64,000 nucleotides of DNA from Enterobacter cancerogenus (GTDB lineage: Bacteria > Pseudomonadota > Gammaproteobacteria > Enterobacterales > Enterobacteriaceae). The notes beneath the pieces are model-generated. The model ran no database searches. It had not been told where the DNA came from and saw nothing but the letters and a program-made list of their open reading frames with translations. Both the position numbers and the translations under genes were made by a program. Positions 37,721 to 46,544 of this stretch are shown here, piece by piece. Numbering within the stretch: the first letter of the stretch is position 1; each line of letters begins with the position of its first letter. Location of the stretch: NCBI GenBank assembly GCA_000773965.1, contig JRUP01000018.1, positions 310,001 to 374,000 of the forward strand. The letters run 5' to 3'.

Positions 37721-38473
37721 ATGCCATTTTCAGATTACAAAACCGCGCTGGTGACCGGCGCATCGGCTGGCATGGGCGAAGCGATTGTTGAGCGCCTGTG
37801 CAAAGAGGGGATCACCGTGCACGCGGTGGCGCGTCGTAAAGAGCAACTGGCCGCGCTGGCCGATCGCACTGGCTGTATTCCCCATGCCGTGGATGTCAGT
37901 GACGTCAATGCGCTGACCGCGCTGTGCAAAGACCTGGAAATCGACATTCTGGTCAACAACGCAGGTGTCTCACATCCTGGTTCCATCCTCGAAGCTGACG
38001 AAAACGTGGTGGAGACGCAAGTCGATGTCAACCTGCGTGCCGTGCTGCACCTGTGCCGCTTGCTGGTGCCGGGCATGATGGCGCGTGACCGTGGCCACGT
38101 GTTCAACATCACCTCAATTGCCGCCATCTACAACTTCAACGGCAACTCGGTGTATCACGCCACCAAAGCCGGGGTGCACGCCCTGTCACGCCAGCTGCGC
38201 GTGGACTGCTATGGCAAACGTGTGCGCATCACCGAAATCTGCCCAGGCCGCGTCGCCACTGATATTTTCGGCAACGTTTCAGGCGATCACGATGATGCGC
38301 GTCGCCGCTTTATCGATGGCTTCGAACTGCCGCAAGCCAAAGATATTGCTGATTGCGTGGCCTTTGCGTTATCGGCTCCGGTCGCCGTCAACATTGGCAA
38401 CATCGAAATTACCCCGACGCTGCAGGTGCCGGGCGGTCTTTCCACTATGCGACCGGGCGACCGCACCGCGTAA
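37721..38473 (+). CDS. SDR-family oxidoreductase (NADP-dependent, YdfG-like)
   Basis: A 250-residue classical short-chain dehydrogenase. Cofactor motif TGASAGMGEAI (about 12-22), VARRK suggesting NADP(H), NNAG (about 84-87), a catalytic Ser in NITSIAAI, and YHATK with Tyr and Lys (about 146-150). The segment EICPGRVATDIFGNV is typical of the serine/3-hydroxy acid dehydrogenase YdfG group. It is the first gene after a LysR-type operator and precedes the ABC permeases by 22 bp, so the substrate is probably what the transporter imports. Confidence 0.9.
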   Translation: MPFSDYKTALVTGASAGMGEAIVERLCKEGITVHAVARRKEQLAALADRTGCIPHAVDVSDVNALTALCKDLEIDILVNNAGVSHPGSILEADENVVETQVDVNLRAVLHLCRLLVPGMMARDRGHVFNITSIAAIYNFNGNSVYHATKAGVHALSRQLRVDCYGKRVRITEICPGRVATDIFGNVSGDHDDARRRFIDGFELPQAKDIADCVAFALSAPVAVNIGNIEITPTLQVPGGLSTMRPGDRTA

Positions 38474-38495
38474 TACCGTACGATGAGGTAACTGT

Positions 38496-39191
38496 ATGGC
38501 ACTTGATTTCAGCAGTGTGATAACCGGCCATTACGGCCAGATGATCGTTGACGGAACGGTGGTCACCCTTGAACTGGCGTTGGGTGCCTGGCTGCTGGCG
38601 ATGGTTCTCGCCCTGCTATTGGTGGTGGTCCGCCTGACGGAGAATCGTCTTGCCGTTGGGCTGGTCAAGGCGTATGTCTCCTATCACCGCAATGTGCCCA
38701 CGCTGATTCAGTTGATGATGTGGTACTTCGCCATTCCCACCCTGCTGCCAGAATCGCTGCAGATGGTGATCGTTAACTACAACGCCGAGTTTTTATTTTC
38801 TCTGATCGCGCTCGGGCTCTGTCAGGCCGCCTATTTCTCTGAGGATATCCGCAGCGGTCTGCGCGCTATTCCCGATGGGCAAAACGAAGCCGCCCGCGCG
38901 CTCGGCATGAGCTATGTCCGCGCCATGCACTTAGTGATTTTGCCGCAGGGCGTGCGCAATGCGCTGCCATCCGTGGTCAATCACACCGTACTGCTGTTCA
39001 AAAACACCAGTCTGGCGATGGTGATTGGCGTGGCAGACCTCACCTATGTGACGCGTGATATCGAGAACCAAACCTTCCGTACCTTCGAATCCTACTTAGT
39101 GGCAACCGTGGGTTACCTGTTCTTCTCCCTGCTGCTGATGGGCTTGGGCGCGCTGCTGGCCCGCCGCTTCCAGCGCGTTTACGCGAGGTAA
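38496..39191 (+). CDS. Amino-acid ABC transporter permease (HisMQ/GlnP type)
   Basis: A 231-residue inner-membrane permease with five predicted membrane segments. The EAA loop reads EAARALGMSYVRAMHLVILPQ, the site that docks the ATPase. It overlaps the next permease gene by one base (TAATG), so the pair is translationally coupled. With the ATPase at 39962 and probably the binding protein at 31083 it makes a polar amino-acid importer. Confidence 0.93.
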   Translation: MALDFSSVITGHYGQMIVDGTVVTLELALGAWLLAMVLALLLVVVRLTENRLAVGLVKAYVSYHRNVPTLIQLMMWYFAIPTLLPESLQMVIVNYNAEFLFSLIALGLCQAAYFSEDIRSGLRAIPDGQNEAARALGMSYVRAMHLVILPQGVRNALPSVVNHTVLLFKNTSLAMVIGVADLTYVTRDIENQTFRTFESYLVATVGYLFFSLLLMGLGALLARRFQRVYAR

Positions 39192-39952
39192 TGGCGATGT
39201 TTGAGATCTTCACCATTTTGCATGACAACGGCATGCTGCTGTTAATGGGCCAGTATCCTAACGGTCCGCTGGGCGGCGTACTCTGTACGCTTTTGATCTC
39301 CGTGCTGGCAGTATTGCTGGCCTTCCCCATCGGTGTGTTGCTCGGCCTGGCGCGTCTGTCGCCGTGGCGCTGGCTGAGCTGGCCCGCCACCTGCTGGGTC
39401 TATCTGCTGCGCGGCATTCCGCTGATGATGGTGGTGTTCTGGACCTACTTCTGCGTCCCGTTGCTGATTGGCCACAACATCAGCGGCTTCGCCACCATGC
39501 TGTGTACGCTGGTGATTTACGAGAGCGCCTACATCGCCGAGATCGTGCGTGGCGGCATTCAGGCGCTGCCGCACGGCCAGTATGAAGCGTCACGCGCGCT
39601 GGGTATGAGCCACCTGAAAACCCTGCGTTTAGTGATTCTGCCGCAGGCGCTGTTTAACACTTTGCCGAGCCTGGTGAGCCAGCTGGTTTCGATCATCAAA
39701 GACTCCACGCTCGGCTACGTGATTAACGTGCCGGAGCTGACCTTTGCCGCTAATCAGGTCAGCAATCAACTGCTGACCAAACCGTTCCAGGTGTTCGCCA
39801 TTGTGGCGCTGAGCTACTACATCATCTGCTTCAGCCTCACCTGGCTGGCTAACAAACTTGAAGCGCATATTGCGCAGAAACGTCGCCAACCGCCGCAGGC
39901 GAATCCCAGCGTAGCGCCCGCGGTGATGCTGACTAAAACCTCTTCGCAATAA
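39191..39952 (+). CDS. Amino-acid ABC transporter permease, second subunit
   Basis: A 253-residue HisMQ-type permease with about five membrane segments and the EAA loop EASRALGMSHLKTLRLVILPQ (about 136-156). The C-terminal 25 residues are proline- and alanine-rich and probably cytoplasmic. It forms a heterodimer with the preceding permease. The ATPase gene follows after 9 bp. Confidence 0.93.
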   Translation: MAMFEIFTILHDNGMLLLMGQYPNGPLGGVLCTLLISVLAVLLAFPIGVLLGLARLSPWRWLSWPATCWVYLLRGIPLMMVVFWTYFCVPLLIGHNISGFATMLCTLVIYESAYIAEIVRGGIQALPHGQYEASRALGMSHLKTLRLVILPQALFNTLPSLVSQLVSIIKDSTLGYVINVPELTFAANQVSNQLLTKPFQVFAIVALSYYIICFSLTWLANKLEAHIAQKRRQPPQANPSVAPAVMLTKTSSQ

Positions 39953-39961
39953 GGAACCACT

Positions 39962-40699
39962 ATGAGCCCGATGATCATGTTTAACCAGGTCAACAAATGG
40001 TACGGCGCGTATCAGGCGCTGACTGACCTGAGCGCCGAAATCAATACCGGTGAAGTGGTGGTGGTGTGCGGTCCTTCCGGGTCGGGGAAATCCACCTTAA
40101 TCCGCACCGTTAACCGGCTGGAACCGATTGATAACGGCCAGATCGTGTTTGATGGCACCGATATTCACGGCAGCAGCACGCGCCTCAATCAACTGCGCAC
40201 CCGCATTGGATTTGTGTTCCAGAGCTTCAACCTGTTCCCGCACGTGTCTGTCGCCGAAAACATCATGATGTCGCCGATGAAAGTGTTAGGCATGAAACGA
40301 TCCGAGGCGCGTCAGCAGGCGGGCGAACTGCTGGAGCGCGTTGGCTTGTCGCATAAAGCAGATGCTTATCCGGCACAGCTATCAGGCGGCCAGCAGCAGC
40401 GCGTGGCGATTGCTCGTGCGCTGGCGATGAAACCGCCGGTGATGTTGTTTGATGAACCGACCTCTGCGCTCGATCCCGAAATGGTCGGCGAAGTGTTGTC
40501 GGTGATGCGCAGCCTGGCGCAGGAAGGCATGACCATGATGTGCGTGACGCACGAGATGAATTTTGCCCGCGAAGTGGCGGACACCATCTGGTTTATGGAT
40601 CAGGGACAGATTCTGGAAAAATCGACGCCAGAGAAGTTCTTCACCCAACCGCAGCACCCACGTGCGCAGCGCTTCCTGAGCGATTTACGTTCGCATTGA
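39962..40699 (+). CDS. Amino-acid ABC transporter ATP-binding protein (GlnQ/HisP type)
   Basis: A 245-residue ABC ATPase: Walker [10 protein letters not shown] (about 39-47), Q-loop [11 protein letters not shown], signature [15 protein letters not shown] (about 139-153), Walker [15 protein letters not shown], and the switch His in VTHEM. It powers the two permeases upstream. A terminator follows directly, closing the operon. Confidence 0.96.
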   Translation: MSPMIMFNQVNKWYGAYQALTDLSAEINTGEVVVVCGPSGSGKSTLIRTVNRLEPIDNGQIVFDGTDIHGSSTRLNQLRTRIGFVFQSFNLFPHVSVAENIMMSPMKVLGMKRSEARQQAGELLERVGLSHKADAYPAQLSGGQQQRVAIARALAMKPPVMLFDEPTSALDPEMVGEVLSVMRSLAQEGMTMMCVTHEMNFAREVADTIWFMDQGQILEKSTPEKFFTQPQHPRAQRFLSDLRSH

Positions 40700-40705
40700 T
40701 GCATC

Positions 40706-40735
40706 CCGGTCGGCAGAGCCGCCGACCGGTTTGTT
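40706..40735 (+). terminator. Rho-independent terminator of the ABC transporter operon
   Basis: CCGGTCGGC and GCCGACCGG around AGAGCC, followed by TTTGTT, 6 bases after the ATPase stop codon. Confidence 0.85.
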
Positions 40736-40748
40736 GACTTCATCTCAA

Positions 40749-41918
40749 TCAGCAATCCACCCACACCGCACCGGCATCCGCTGACTTCACGCACTGCTCT
40801 ACCCAACGCACGCCCATCAATCCGGCATGCACATCCGGATACCAGAAGTCAGCCAAAAACGCCTCATCACCGCGATCGGTGGCATCCATCGCCAGCGCAA
40901 AACGGCGATAGAGATTCGACCAGGCTTCAAACAACCCTTCCGGATGGCCGCCGCCGATACGGTCGTCAGCCAGCGCACTTTTGTGCAGATAGCCCATACC
41001 ACGGTCCAGAATCTGCAGCGGCTCGCCCTGCACTTCATAACGCAACTGGTTCGGCTGCTCATCCCACCACTCCAGACTGGCTTTCTCCCCAATAACACGG
41101 ACTTTCTGCCCGTGCATCGAGCCACAGTTCACTGCCGAGGCCCACATGGTGCCGACCGCGCCGTTGTCGTATTCCATCATCACAAAGGCGTTATCTTCCA
41201 GCGGCGCACGGGTTTTCACGAAGCTCTGGCGGCTGCACAACAGACGTTTCACCTGCAGTTTCGGCACCATGGTTTCGGCGATAAACAGCGGGTGCGTCGC
41301 CAGATCGCCCAGCACATAGCTGGGGCCAACAAAGCGTGGATCAACGCGCCACCTGGTACTTTCGTTTTGCAGTTCGACCGCTTCGTTATGGAAGCCGTGC
41401 GCGAACTGCATATTAATAATGCGGATCTCACCCAGCAGCCCTTCCGCGATCATCTCGCGCGCCTGTTGGATCAGCTGATGGCCGGCATAACCGTAAGTCA
41501 CGCCAATGACCTTCTTCTTCTCTGCGCAGAGTTTTTCCAGCTCATCCGCTTCTTCGGTGGTGAAGCACAGCGGCTTCTCACACACCACATGCAGACCGGC
41601 ATTGAGCGCCGCACGGCAAATGGTGAAGTGGGTATTGTTCGGCGTGGCGATGGAAACGGCCTCGATGCCGTCTGCACGCGCCGCTTCCGCCGCGAACATC
41701 GTTTCGTAATCCGGATAGCAGCGATCCGCGTCGACGCCCAGTGATACGCCAAACGCACGTCCGCGTTCGGCGTTAAGATCAAATGCGCCCGCCTGCAACA
41801 CAAAGTTGCCATCACGCAGTGCCGATGAACGATGGATATAACCAATCTGACTGGTACCGCCGCCACCCACCATGCCCCAGCGCAGTGAACGATCCAGAGC
41901 TTTAATGCCGTTAATCAT
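40749..41918 (-). CDS. Gfo/Idh/MocA-family oxidoreductase
   Basis: A 389-residue NAD(P)-dependent dehydrogenase. The Rossmann domain (about 12-140) has MVGGGGTSQIGYIHRSS and the hallmark VVCEKPLCF, whose Lys is catalytic in the family; the C-terminal alpha/beta domain has GGHPEGLFEAWSNLYRRF. I chose the ATG at 41918, with GAGGAG 6 bases upstream; the longer frame runs back into the upstream gene. It lies 10 bp after the isomerase gene on the same strand. Likely oxidises a polyol or sugar, but the substrate is unknown. Confidence 0.9.
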   Translation of the reverse strand: MINGIKALDRSLRWGMVGGGGTSQIGYIHRSSALRDGNFVLQAGAFDLNAERGRAFGVSLGVDADRCYPDYETMFAAEAARADGIEAVSIATPNNTHFTICRAALNAGLHVVCEKPLCFTTEEADELEKLCAEKKKVIGVTYGYAGHQLIQQAREMIAEGLLGEIRIINMQFAHGFHNEAVELQNESTRWRVDPRFVGPSYVLGDLATHPLFIAETMVPKLQVKRLLCSRQSFVKTRAPLEDNAFVMMEYDNGAVGTMWASAVNCGSMHGQKVRVIGEKASLEWWDEQPNQLRYEVQGEPLQILDRGMGYLHKSALADDRIGGGHPEGLFEAWSNLYRRFALAMDATDRGDEAFLADFWYPDVHAGLMGVRWVEQCVKSADAGAVWVDC

Positions 41919-41928
41919 GATGATCTCC

Positions 41929-42852
41929 TCAGAATCCGACCGATTGCAGGTAGTGAAGGCTGGCAGTGACGTCGCGCAGGCTGGTGTCGGCATTGCGCGG
42001 ATCGCGCTCCTGCTCGATGGTGATCCAGCCCTGATAGTTGCGCTCAGCGAGAAACGCGCGCACTGCCGGATAATCAATCGCGCCTTTGCCAATCGGGCAC
42101 ATTACCCCTTCCGCGCAGGCAGCAAAGAAGTCCACGCCACGCGCAATCACATCGCGCCAGACCGCGTCATTCACATCTTTAAAATGCAGGTAATCGATGC
42201 GATCCCAGTAACGGCTCAGATAAGGGATCGGATCCATACCGGAGTAATAGAGATGCCCGGTATCGAGACACAAACCGGCTACGTCGTGTGGAATGTCCTG
42301 CACCAGTTGCTCCAGCTCGTCGGCGAACTCAATGCAGCCGCCCGCATGCGGATGGATCACCGCGCGCACGCCATACTCATCCCAGGCAATCTGGCTCAGC
42401 GTGGTGATGTGCTGCATCATGCGCTGCCACTCTTCACTGGAGAGGCGCGGCGCTTTATCTGACTGCCCCGCAAATTTTGCACGCTCAGGATTACCGAAAT
42501 CGATAATCACCAGGTAAGGCGCGGGCAGATTATCCGCGTGGGTTTTCTCGGCAGTAGGGACCTGCGACAGGTTGCGACAGATGTTGTGTGTCAGTTCAAC
42601 CATCGCCGGGAAATTGGCTTCGCTGACCAGATCGTCAAAGATCGTGCCCGCCACCAGCGAAAGCTGATGGGCTTCCAGCTGGTGCCGTAACTCAGCCGCG
42701 TCAGTTGGCAGATAGGTCCACGGACCCAGCTCAATGCTTTTGTATCCGGCCTGAGCGGCTTCCGACAGGACTTTCTGCCACGGTGGCAGGAAAGGGTTTT
42801 TAGGATCGTCCACACCCCAGCTGCAGGGCGCGTTTGCAATATGAATCGTCAT
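41929..42852 (-). CDS. Xylose-isomerase-like TIM barrel protein (IolE-like)
   Basis: A 307-residue sugar-phosphate isomerase/epimerase family protein. NAPCSWGVDDPKNPFLPPWQ at the N-terminus and metal-site segments VIHPHAGGCIEF, LCLDTGHLYYSGMDP, IDYLHFKDV and ITIEQERDP resemble 2-keto-myo-inositol dehydratase IolE and related isomerases. AAGGA supports the ATG at 42852. First gene of a two-gene operon with the dehydrogenase at 40749, downstream of a TGATAGATAATCTATCA operator. Confidence 0.88.
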   Translation of the reverse strand: MTIHIANAPCSWGVDDPKNPFLPPWQKVLSEAAQAGYKSIELGPWTYLPTDAAELRHQLEAHQLSLVAGTIFDDLVSEANFPAMVELTHNICRNLSQVPTAEKTHADNLPAPYLVIIDFGNPERAKFAGQSDKAPRLSSEEWQRMMQHITTLSQIAWDEYGVRAVIHPHAGGCIEFADELEQLVQDIPHDVAGLCLDTGHLYYSGMDPIPYLSRYWDRIDYLHFKDVNDAVWRDVIARGVDFFAACAEGVMCPIGKGAIDYPAVRAFLAERNYQGWITIEQERDPRNADTSLRDVTASLHYLQSVGF

Positions 42853-42930
42853 GATCGTTCCTTGCGGTGTTGGATAGCGCAAGTATCAAATAAACATTTC
42901 ACCTTCAGCAATCATGAAACTTTCATTTTT

Positions 42931-42942
42931 TGATAGCGATCA
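42931..42942. promoter_or_regulatory. Secondary operator-like site
   Basis: TGATAGCGATCA carries one complete TGATAG arm and a degenerate second arm. It is 22 bp from the perfect palindrome at 42964-42980 and may be an auxiliary site for the same LacI regulator. Confidence 0.35.
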
Positions 42943-42963
42943 TGTTATTTTTCATCACTAAAA

Positions 42964-42980
42964 TGATAGATAATCTATCA
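42964..42980. promoter_or_regulatory. LacI-type operator upstream of the IolE-like gene
   Basis: TGATAGATAATCTATCA is a perfect 17-bp palindrome with a central base, 112 bp upstream of the start codon. A site with 15 of 17 identical bases is at 44235-44251 and a third TGATA...TATCA palindrome at 44149-44166, which points to one regulator, most simply the adjacent LacI-family protein. Confidence 0.7.
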
Positions 42981-43108
42981 AAACTATAGCTGGCGCGCCT
43001 TCCAGAGCGAATGAGCTGGGCACCGCGGCGCAACCCATTGTCCTTCTTCAGGGGATTGCCCATTGTGCGTGGGCTGCCGCGCCGCTAGCGGTGGATAGTG
43101 TTCATAGA

Positions 43109-44134
43109 CTAAAGGTTCTCACGCGTGATGATCTCAAACGGCAGCGTAACCTGGGCAAAATGCGTTCCCGGTTCGATATGTTGCTGAAGAGTGCGAACTA
43201 ACTGTCGTGCCATATCCTCTATTTCATGGCGAATCATCACGGTGATTGTGCCGTCAATCAGTGCCAGTTCGCCCTCTTTCACCGGGCCGTGACAGATTAA
43301 CGCCACCTTGCGCTGCGGTTGCTGGCGTAACGCATGAATCACGCCTTCAATACCGCCACAGGGCGCGTAGATCAAGGCGAGATCGGCATGCTCTTCCAGC
43401 AACTGACGCGTGGCGTGATAGCCGCCATCAATCGACTCATGGGTTTTCAGCGGCTCTAATACGCGTCGGGTGCTGTCCTGCTCGCGCAGATAGGAGCGGA
43501 AGCTGATTTCGCAGCTCTCCTGACAGGTAAAACGATGGTCGCCCACCAGCACGCCCACCGATCCCGGCTGATGCAGCAAATGCGAGGCCACCCAACCGGC
43601 AGTGCGTCCGGCTTTCTGATTATCCAACCCGAAATACCCCGCATGTCCGCAGGGCGAGAAGTTGGAGAACAGGGCGTAAACCCGCACGCCCTGGCGTGAT
43701 ATCTGCTCGATGGCATGACGGATCAGTGGGTGATCCAGCGCGACTAAGCCAATCACGTCCACCTCTTGCGCCAGCTTATGCAGCGAGGCCACCACAGCTG
43801 CCACATCATCAATGTCATGCCAGTAAAACCGTGGCTCACTGCCCGCAGGATGCAACGGTTGCGTCTGTTGCCTGAGGGCATCGGTCAGCGAGTGATAGAA
43901 CGAATACGATTTTGATAGCAGCACAAACCCCATGCGCAGCGTTACGTGCGCGGAGTGCGCCTCAGCGTTGACAGGCATAACCGGCGCCATGCGATAACCC
44001 AGTCGGTTGGCAGCTTCCAACACCTTCTGCTCGGTGGCCGCTCGAACCGGAGCCCGCCGATTCAGTACCCGATCCACCGTGGCGACGCCAACGCCAGCCG
44101 CATTGGCGATAGCGTTCATGGTGATTTTGCTCAT
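43109..44134 (-). CDS. LacI-family transcriptional regulator
   Basis: A 341-residue LacI/GalR protein. The helix-turn-helix is MNAIANAAGVGVATVDRVLN (about 6-25), followed by a periplasmic-binding-protein-like sensor domain (about 60-335). I chose the ATG at 44134; the frame upstream runs through the operator at 44148-44167 and has no conserved residues. The operator lies 14 bp before its own start codon, so autoregulation is likely. Regulated neighbours: the IolE-like/dehydrogenase operon (minus strand) and the dehydrogenase/isomerase operon starting at 44467. Confidence 0.9.
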   Translation of the reverse strand: MSKITMNAIANAAGVGVATVDRVLNRRAPVRAATEQKVLEAANRLGYRMAPVMPVNAEAHSAHVTLRMGFVLLSKSYSFYHSLTDALRQQTQPLHPAGSEPRFYWHDIDDVAAVVASLHKLAQEVDVIGLVALDHPLIRHAIEQISRQGVRVYALFSNFSPCGHAGYFGLDNQKAGRTAGWVASHLLHQPGSVGVLVGDHRFTCQESCEISFRSYLREQDSTRRVLEPLKTHESIDGGYHATRQLLEEHADLALIYAPCGGIEGVIHALRQQPQRKVALICHGPVKEGELALIDGTITVMIRHEIEDMARQLVRTLQQHIEPGTHFAQVTLPFEIITRENL

Positions 44135-44147
44135 CAACAGATTCCAG

Positions 44148-44167
44148 TTTGATAGTAATTTATCAAA
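44148..44167. promoter_or_regulatory. Operator in the leader of the LacI regulator gene
   Basis: TTTGATA-GTAATT-TATCAAA is a perfect 7-bp inverted repeat with a 6-bp spacer, 14 bp upstream of the regulator's ATG. Confidence 0.65.
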
Positions 44168-44234
44168 ATAATGCCCGAAATGGACCGGGAGTGCGAAGAC
44201 ATTGCGGAGTAAATCGTCATCAAATCTCAATATT

Positions 44235-44251
44235 TGATAGAGAATCTCTCA
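44235..44251. promoter_or_regulatory. Operator between the LacI regulator and the 44467 operon
   Basis: TGATAGAGAATCTCTCA matches the palindrome at 42964-42980 in 15 of 17 bases. It lies between the divergent transcription units, 216 bp before the dehydrogenase gene. Confidence 0.6.
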
Positions 44252-44466
44252 GTAATTTGATCTTTATCGCAAAAATGAAATGATCCATTTCATTAAATTA
44301 CCTACCGGAATAAATGTTTGATATTTTCCTGTTCGAGGACAGAGGTGAGGGCTGATGGATTTGCATCAGTAAATCCATAGAGGCGGCGGTCGCGCCTTTC
44401 TATAGTGAAAGCGATCTGCCTTATCGGCTCCCGGCACATGAACGACTCAATAATAACGGAGATGAT

Positions 44467-45504
44467 ATGTTCCCTCAGACCCTACCTGCACCTCGCCGTC
44501 ACCCTGAAAACCAGATCCCCGCGCTGCGCTGGGGCATTGTTGGACCCGGCTGGATCGCCGACCACTTTGCCAATGCGTTGCGTCATCATACTCAGCAACA
44601 GCTGGTAGCCGTATCGTCACGCAGTCTGGAGAAAGCACAAGCTTTTGCCAGCAAATGGGATATCCCGCACGCCGTTGAAGGCCTTGACGCACTGCTGAGC
44701 CGCCAGGACATTGATGTGGTGTATATCGCCACACCGCACAATCATCACTTTCCTGATGGGCTGCGCACGCTGCAAGCGGGCAAGCATGTGCTGATTGAGA
44801 AGCCGCTGGCGCTCAATGCACAGCAGGCGTTGCAGTTGCAGCAGGAAGCGCACAAACAACAACGCTTGTGCGTGGAAGCGATGTGGTGTGATTTTGCGCC
44901 GAAATACGATGTGATCCGTCAATTACTGGCCGATGGCGCATTAGGAGATGTTCATACATTGATCGCCGATCATGGTGAGTATTTCACCCAGGATCACCGC
45001 ATTTTCAATCTCGATCTGGCGGGCGGGCCGATGCTGGATCTCGGCAGCTATTTGATCGGCTTCAGCGTGCTGGTCGGCGGCGCACCCGACAGCATTGTGG
45101 CGCAAGGCCAGCCTGCACCGGGCGGTGTGAATGGGCAAACATCGATGCTGCTGACCCACGGCAACGGCATGCACTCGGTGCTCAATACCACGCTGTTCAG
45201 CAACACGCCAGGCACTGCCGTGATCGCCGGTCGTGATGCCACGCTTTATCTCGACGGCCAGTTCTATGCGCCGGGCAATTTCCGTCTCACCTCCAGCGAT
45301 GGCCGCCATACGCTGCGCTGGGAAGAACCGACTAATCGCTATATTCAGCTCTGTCATGAAATCGAACATACCGCCTGGTGTATCCATCAGGGGCTGCTTG
45401 ATTCGCCTGTCCGTCCGCTGGCCACCTCACTGGCCACGCTGCACGCCATGGATGAAGTCAGGAAGCAGATCGGTGTGGTGTTTAATGAAGAGCGCACCGC
45501 TTAA
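44467..45504 (+). CDS. Gfo/Idh/MocA-family oxidoreductase
   Basis: A 345-residue NAD(P)-dependent dehydrogenase: Rossmann motif WGIVGPGWIADHFANAL (about 22-38), hallmark VLIEKPLALN (about 107-116, catalytic Lys), and a dimeric dihydrodiol-dehydrogenase-like C-terminal domain with AMWCDFAPKYD and GGPMLDLGSYLIGF. GGAG lies 8 bases before the ATG. It is followed after 16 bp by a sugar isomerase-like gene. Probably controlled by the LacI regulator encoded divergently. Confidence 0.9.
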   Translation: MFPQTLPAPRRHPENQIPALRWGIVGPGWIADHFANALRHHTQQQLVAVSSRSLEKAQAFASKWDIPHAVEGLDALLSRQDIDVVYIATPHNHHFPDGLRTLQAGKHVLIEKPLALNAQQALQLQQEAHKQQRLCVEAMWCDFAPKYDVIRQLLADGALGDVHTLIADHGEYFTQDHRIFNLDLAGGPMLDLGSYLIGFSVLVGGAPDSIVAQGQPAPGGVNGQTSMLLTHGNGMHSVLNTTLFSNTPGTAVIAGRDATLYLDGQFYAPGNFRLTSSDGRHTLRWEEPTNRYIQLCHEIEHTAWCIHQGLLDSPVRPLATSLATLHAMDEVRKQIGVVFNEERTA

Positions 45505-45520
45505 CGATCAGGAGAACAAC

Positions 45521-46402
45521 ATGAAAATCGCTTTTGATGTGGATGTCATCAGAGAAATGGGCATCACGCGCATGGTGCATCAGGTGGCCGAATGGGGTTA
45601 CAAGTACATCGAACAATCGCCCCATCCACAGATCAATCCGTTTTATAAACACCCGAAAGCCAGCCGGGAAATCATGCGCGAATACAAAAATGCGCTGAAT
45701 GCCACTGGCGTAGAAATCTCATCGTTTATCACGGTGTATCGCTGGTCAGGCCCGGACGAGTTGCGTCGTCAGGCGGCGGTGAAGAACTGGAAACGCATGA
45801 TCGAGATCGCCGTCGAGATGGGCGTGCAGGTGATCAATACCGAACTCTCCGGCAACCCGAACGAGCCGGAGATCTGTGAAGAGATGTTCTATCGCTCGAT
45901 GGATGAGTTACTGCCGATTATCGAACGTGAAGGCATCCGCGTCGAAATTCAGGCACATCCGTGGGATTTCTGCGAACAAAGCAACGAAACGGCAGATATC
46001 GTGAAATCGTTCCGCAGCGATAACGTCAAATACATCTATAGCGCACCGCACACCTTCTACTACGACAAAGGCGTGGGCGATGTGAAAAACATGCTGCACT
46101 ACGCGGGCGACGATCTGTCGCATATGTTGATTGCCGATACCATGAACCACACCAAGCACTGCCGCTATATCGTCAACCCACCGGGTGTCGATGCCACCAT
46201 TCACCAGCACGTGGCGGTGGGTGAAGGGGAAGTGAATTTCGATGCGCTGTTTGAAGCGCTGCGCGAGATGGATTTCGCCAACCGCACCTATAAAGTCGGC
46301 GGTGAGTCGATTATCTCGGCGGCGCTGTTTGGCTATCCAGAGAAGATGAAGTATCAGGCGGTGGAAACACGTGAATTGATTGAGCGTGAGCTGCTGAAGT
46401 AG
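45521..46402 (+). CDS. Sugar-phosphate isomerase/epimerase family protein
   Basis: A 293-residue TIM-barrel protein. I chose the ATG at 45521 (MKIAFDVDVIREMG), with AGGAG 7 bases upstream; the much longer frame from 45233 overlaps the upstream dehydrogenase gene and is not real. Metal-binding-type segments are INTELSGNPNEPEICEE, VEIQAHPWDF and IADTMNHTKHCRY. Together with the preceding dehydrogenase it probably interconverts a keto-sugar or keto-inositol. Exact reaction unknown. Confidence 0.88.
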   Translation: MKIAFDVDVIREMGITRMVHQVAEWGYKYIEQSPHPQINPFYKHPKASREIMREYKNALNATGVEISSFITVYRWSGPDELRRQAAVKNWKRMIEIAVEMGVQVINTELSGNPNEPEICEEMFYRSMDELLPIIEREGIRVEIQAHPWDFCEQSNETADIVKSFRSDNVKYIYSAPHTFYYDKGVGDVKNMLHYAGDDLSHMLIADTMNHTKHCRYIVNPPGVDATIHQHVAVGEGEVNFDALFEALREMDFANRTYKVGGESIISAALFGYPEKMKYQAVETRELIERELLK

Positions 46403-46422
46403 CGCGGCTAACGGCTAATAAT

Positions 46423-46451
46423 TTCCCCCTCTTCCGTCGCGAGAGGGGGAA
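46423..46451 (+). terminator. Hairpin downstream of the isomerase gene
   Basis: TTCCCCCTCT and AGAGGGGGAA form a perfect 10-bp stem 20 bases after the stop codon. No T-tract follows, so it is a weak terminator candidate or an mRNA-stabilising hairpin. Confidence 0.4.
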
Positions 46452-46544
46452 TACATCGTGCCAATATTCAATCCATGAGCGGGGAAAACGCTCTGCCCAT
46501 CGACACGCTCCCCCCACCTGCGGGAGAGCGTTGGGATAACGGCA

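Larger units (their letters stand above)
44135..44466. other. Divergent control region of the LacI regulator and the 44467 operon
   Basis: A 332-bp AT-rich gap without genes. It holds two TGATA/TATCA palindromes (44148-44167 and 44235-44251) and presumably two divergent promoters. No terminator is seen. Confidence 0.55.

Noticed and set aside
40827..41744. 305-residue plus-strand open frame
   Set aside because: Antisense to the Gfo/Idh/MocA dehydrogenase at 40749-41918, which has a ribosome-binding site and the catalytic EKP motif.
45233..45520. N-terminal extension of the isomerase gene at 45521
   Set aside because: It would overlap the upstream dehydrogenase by 272 bp in another frame; AGGAG and the conserved start lie at 45521.
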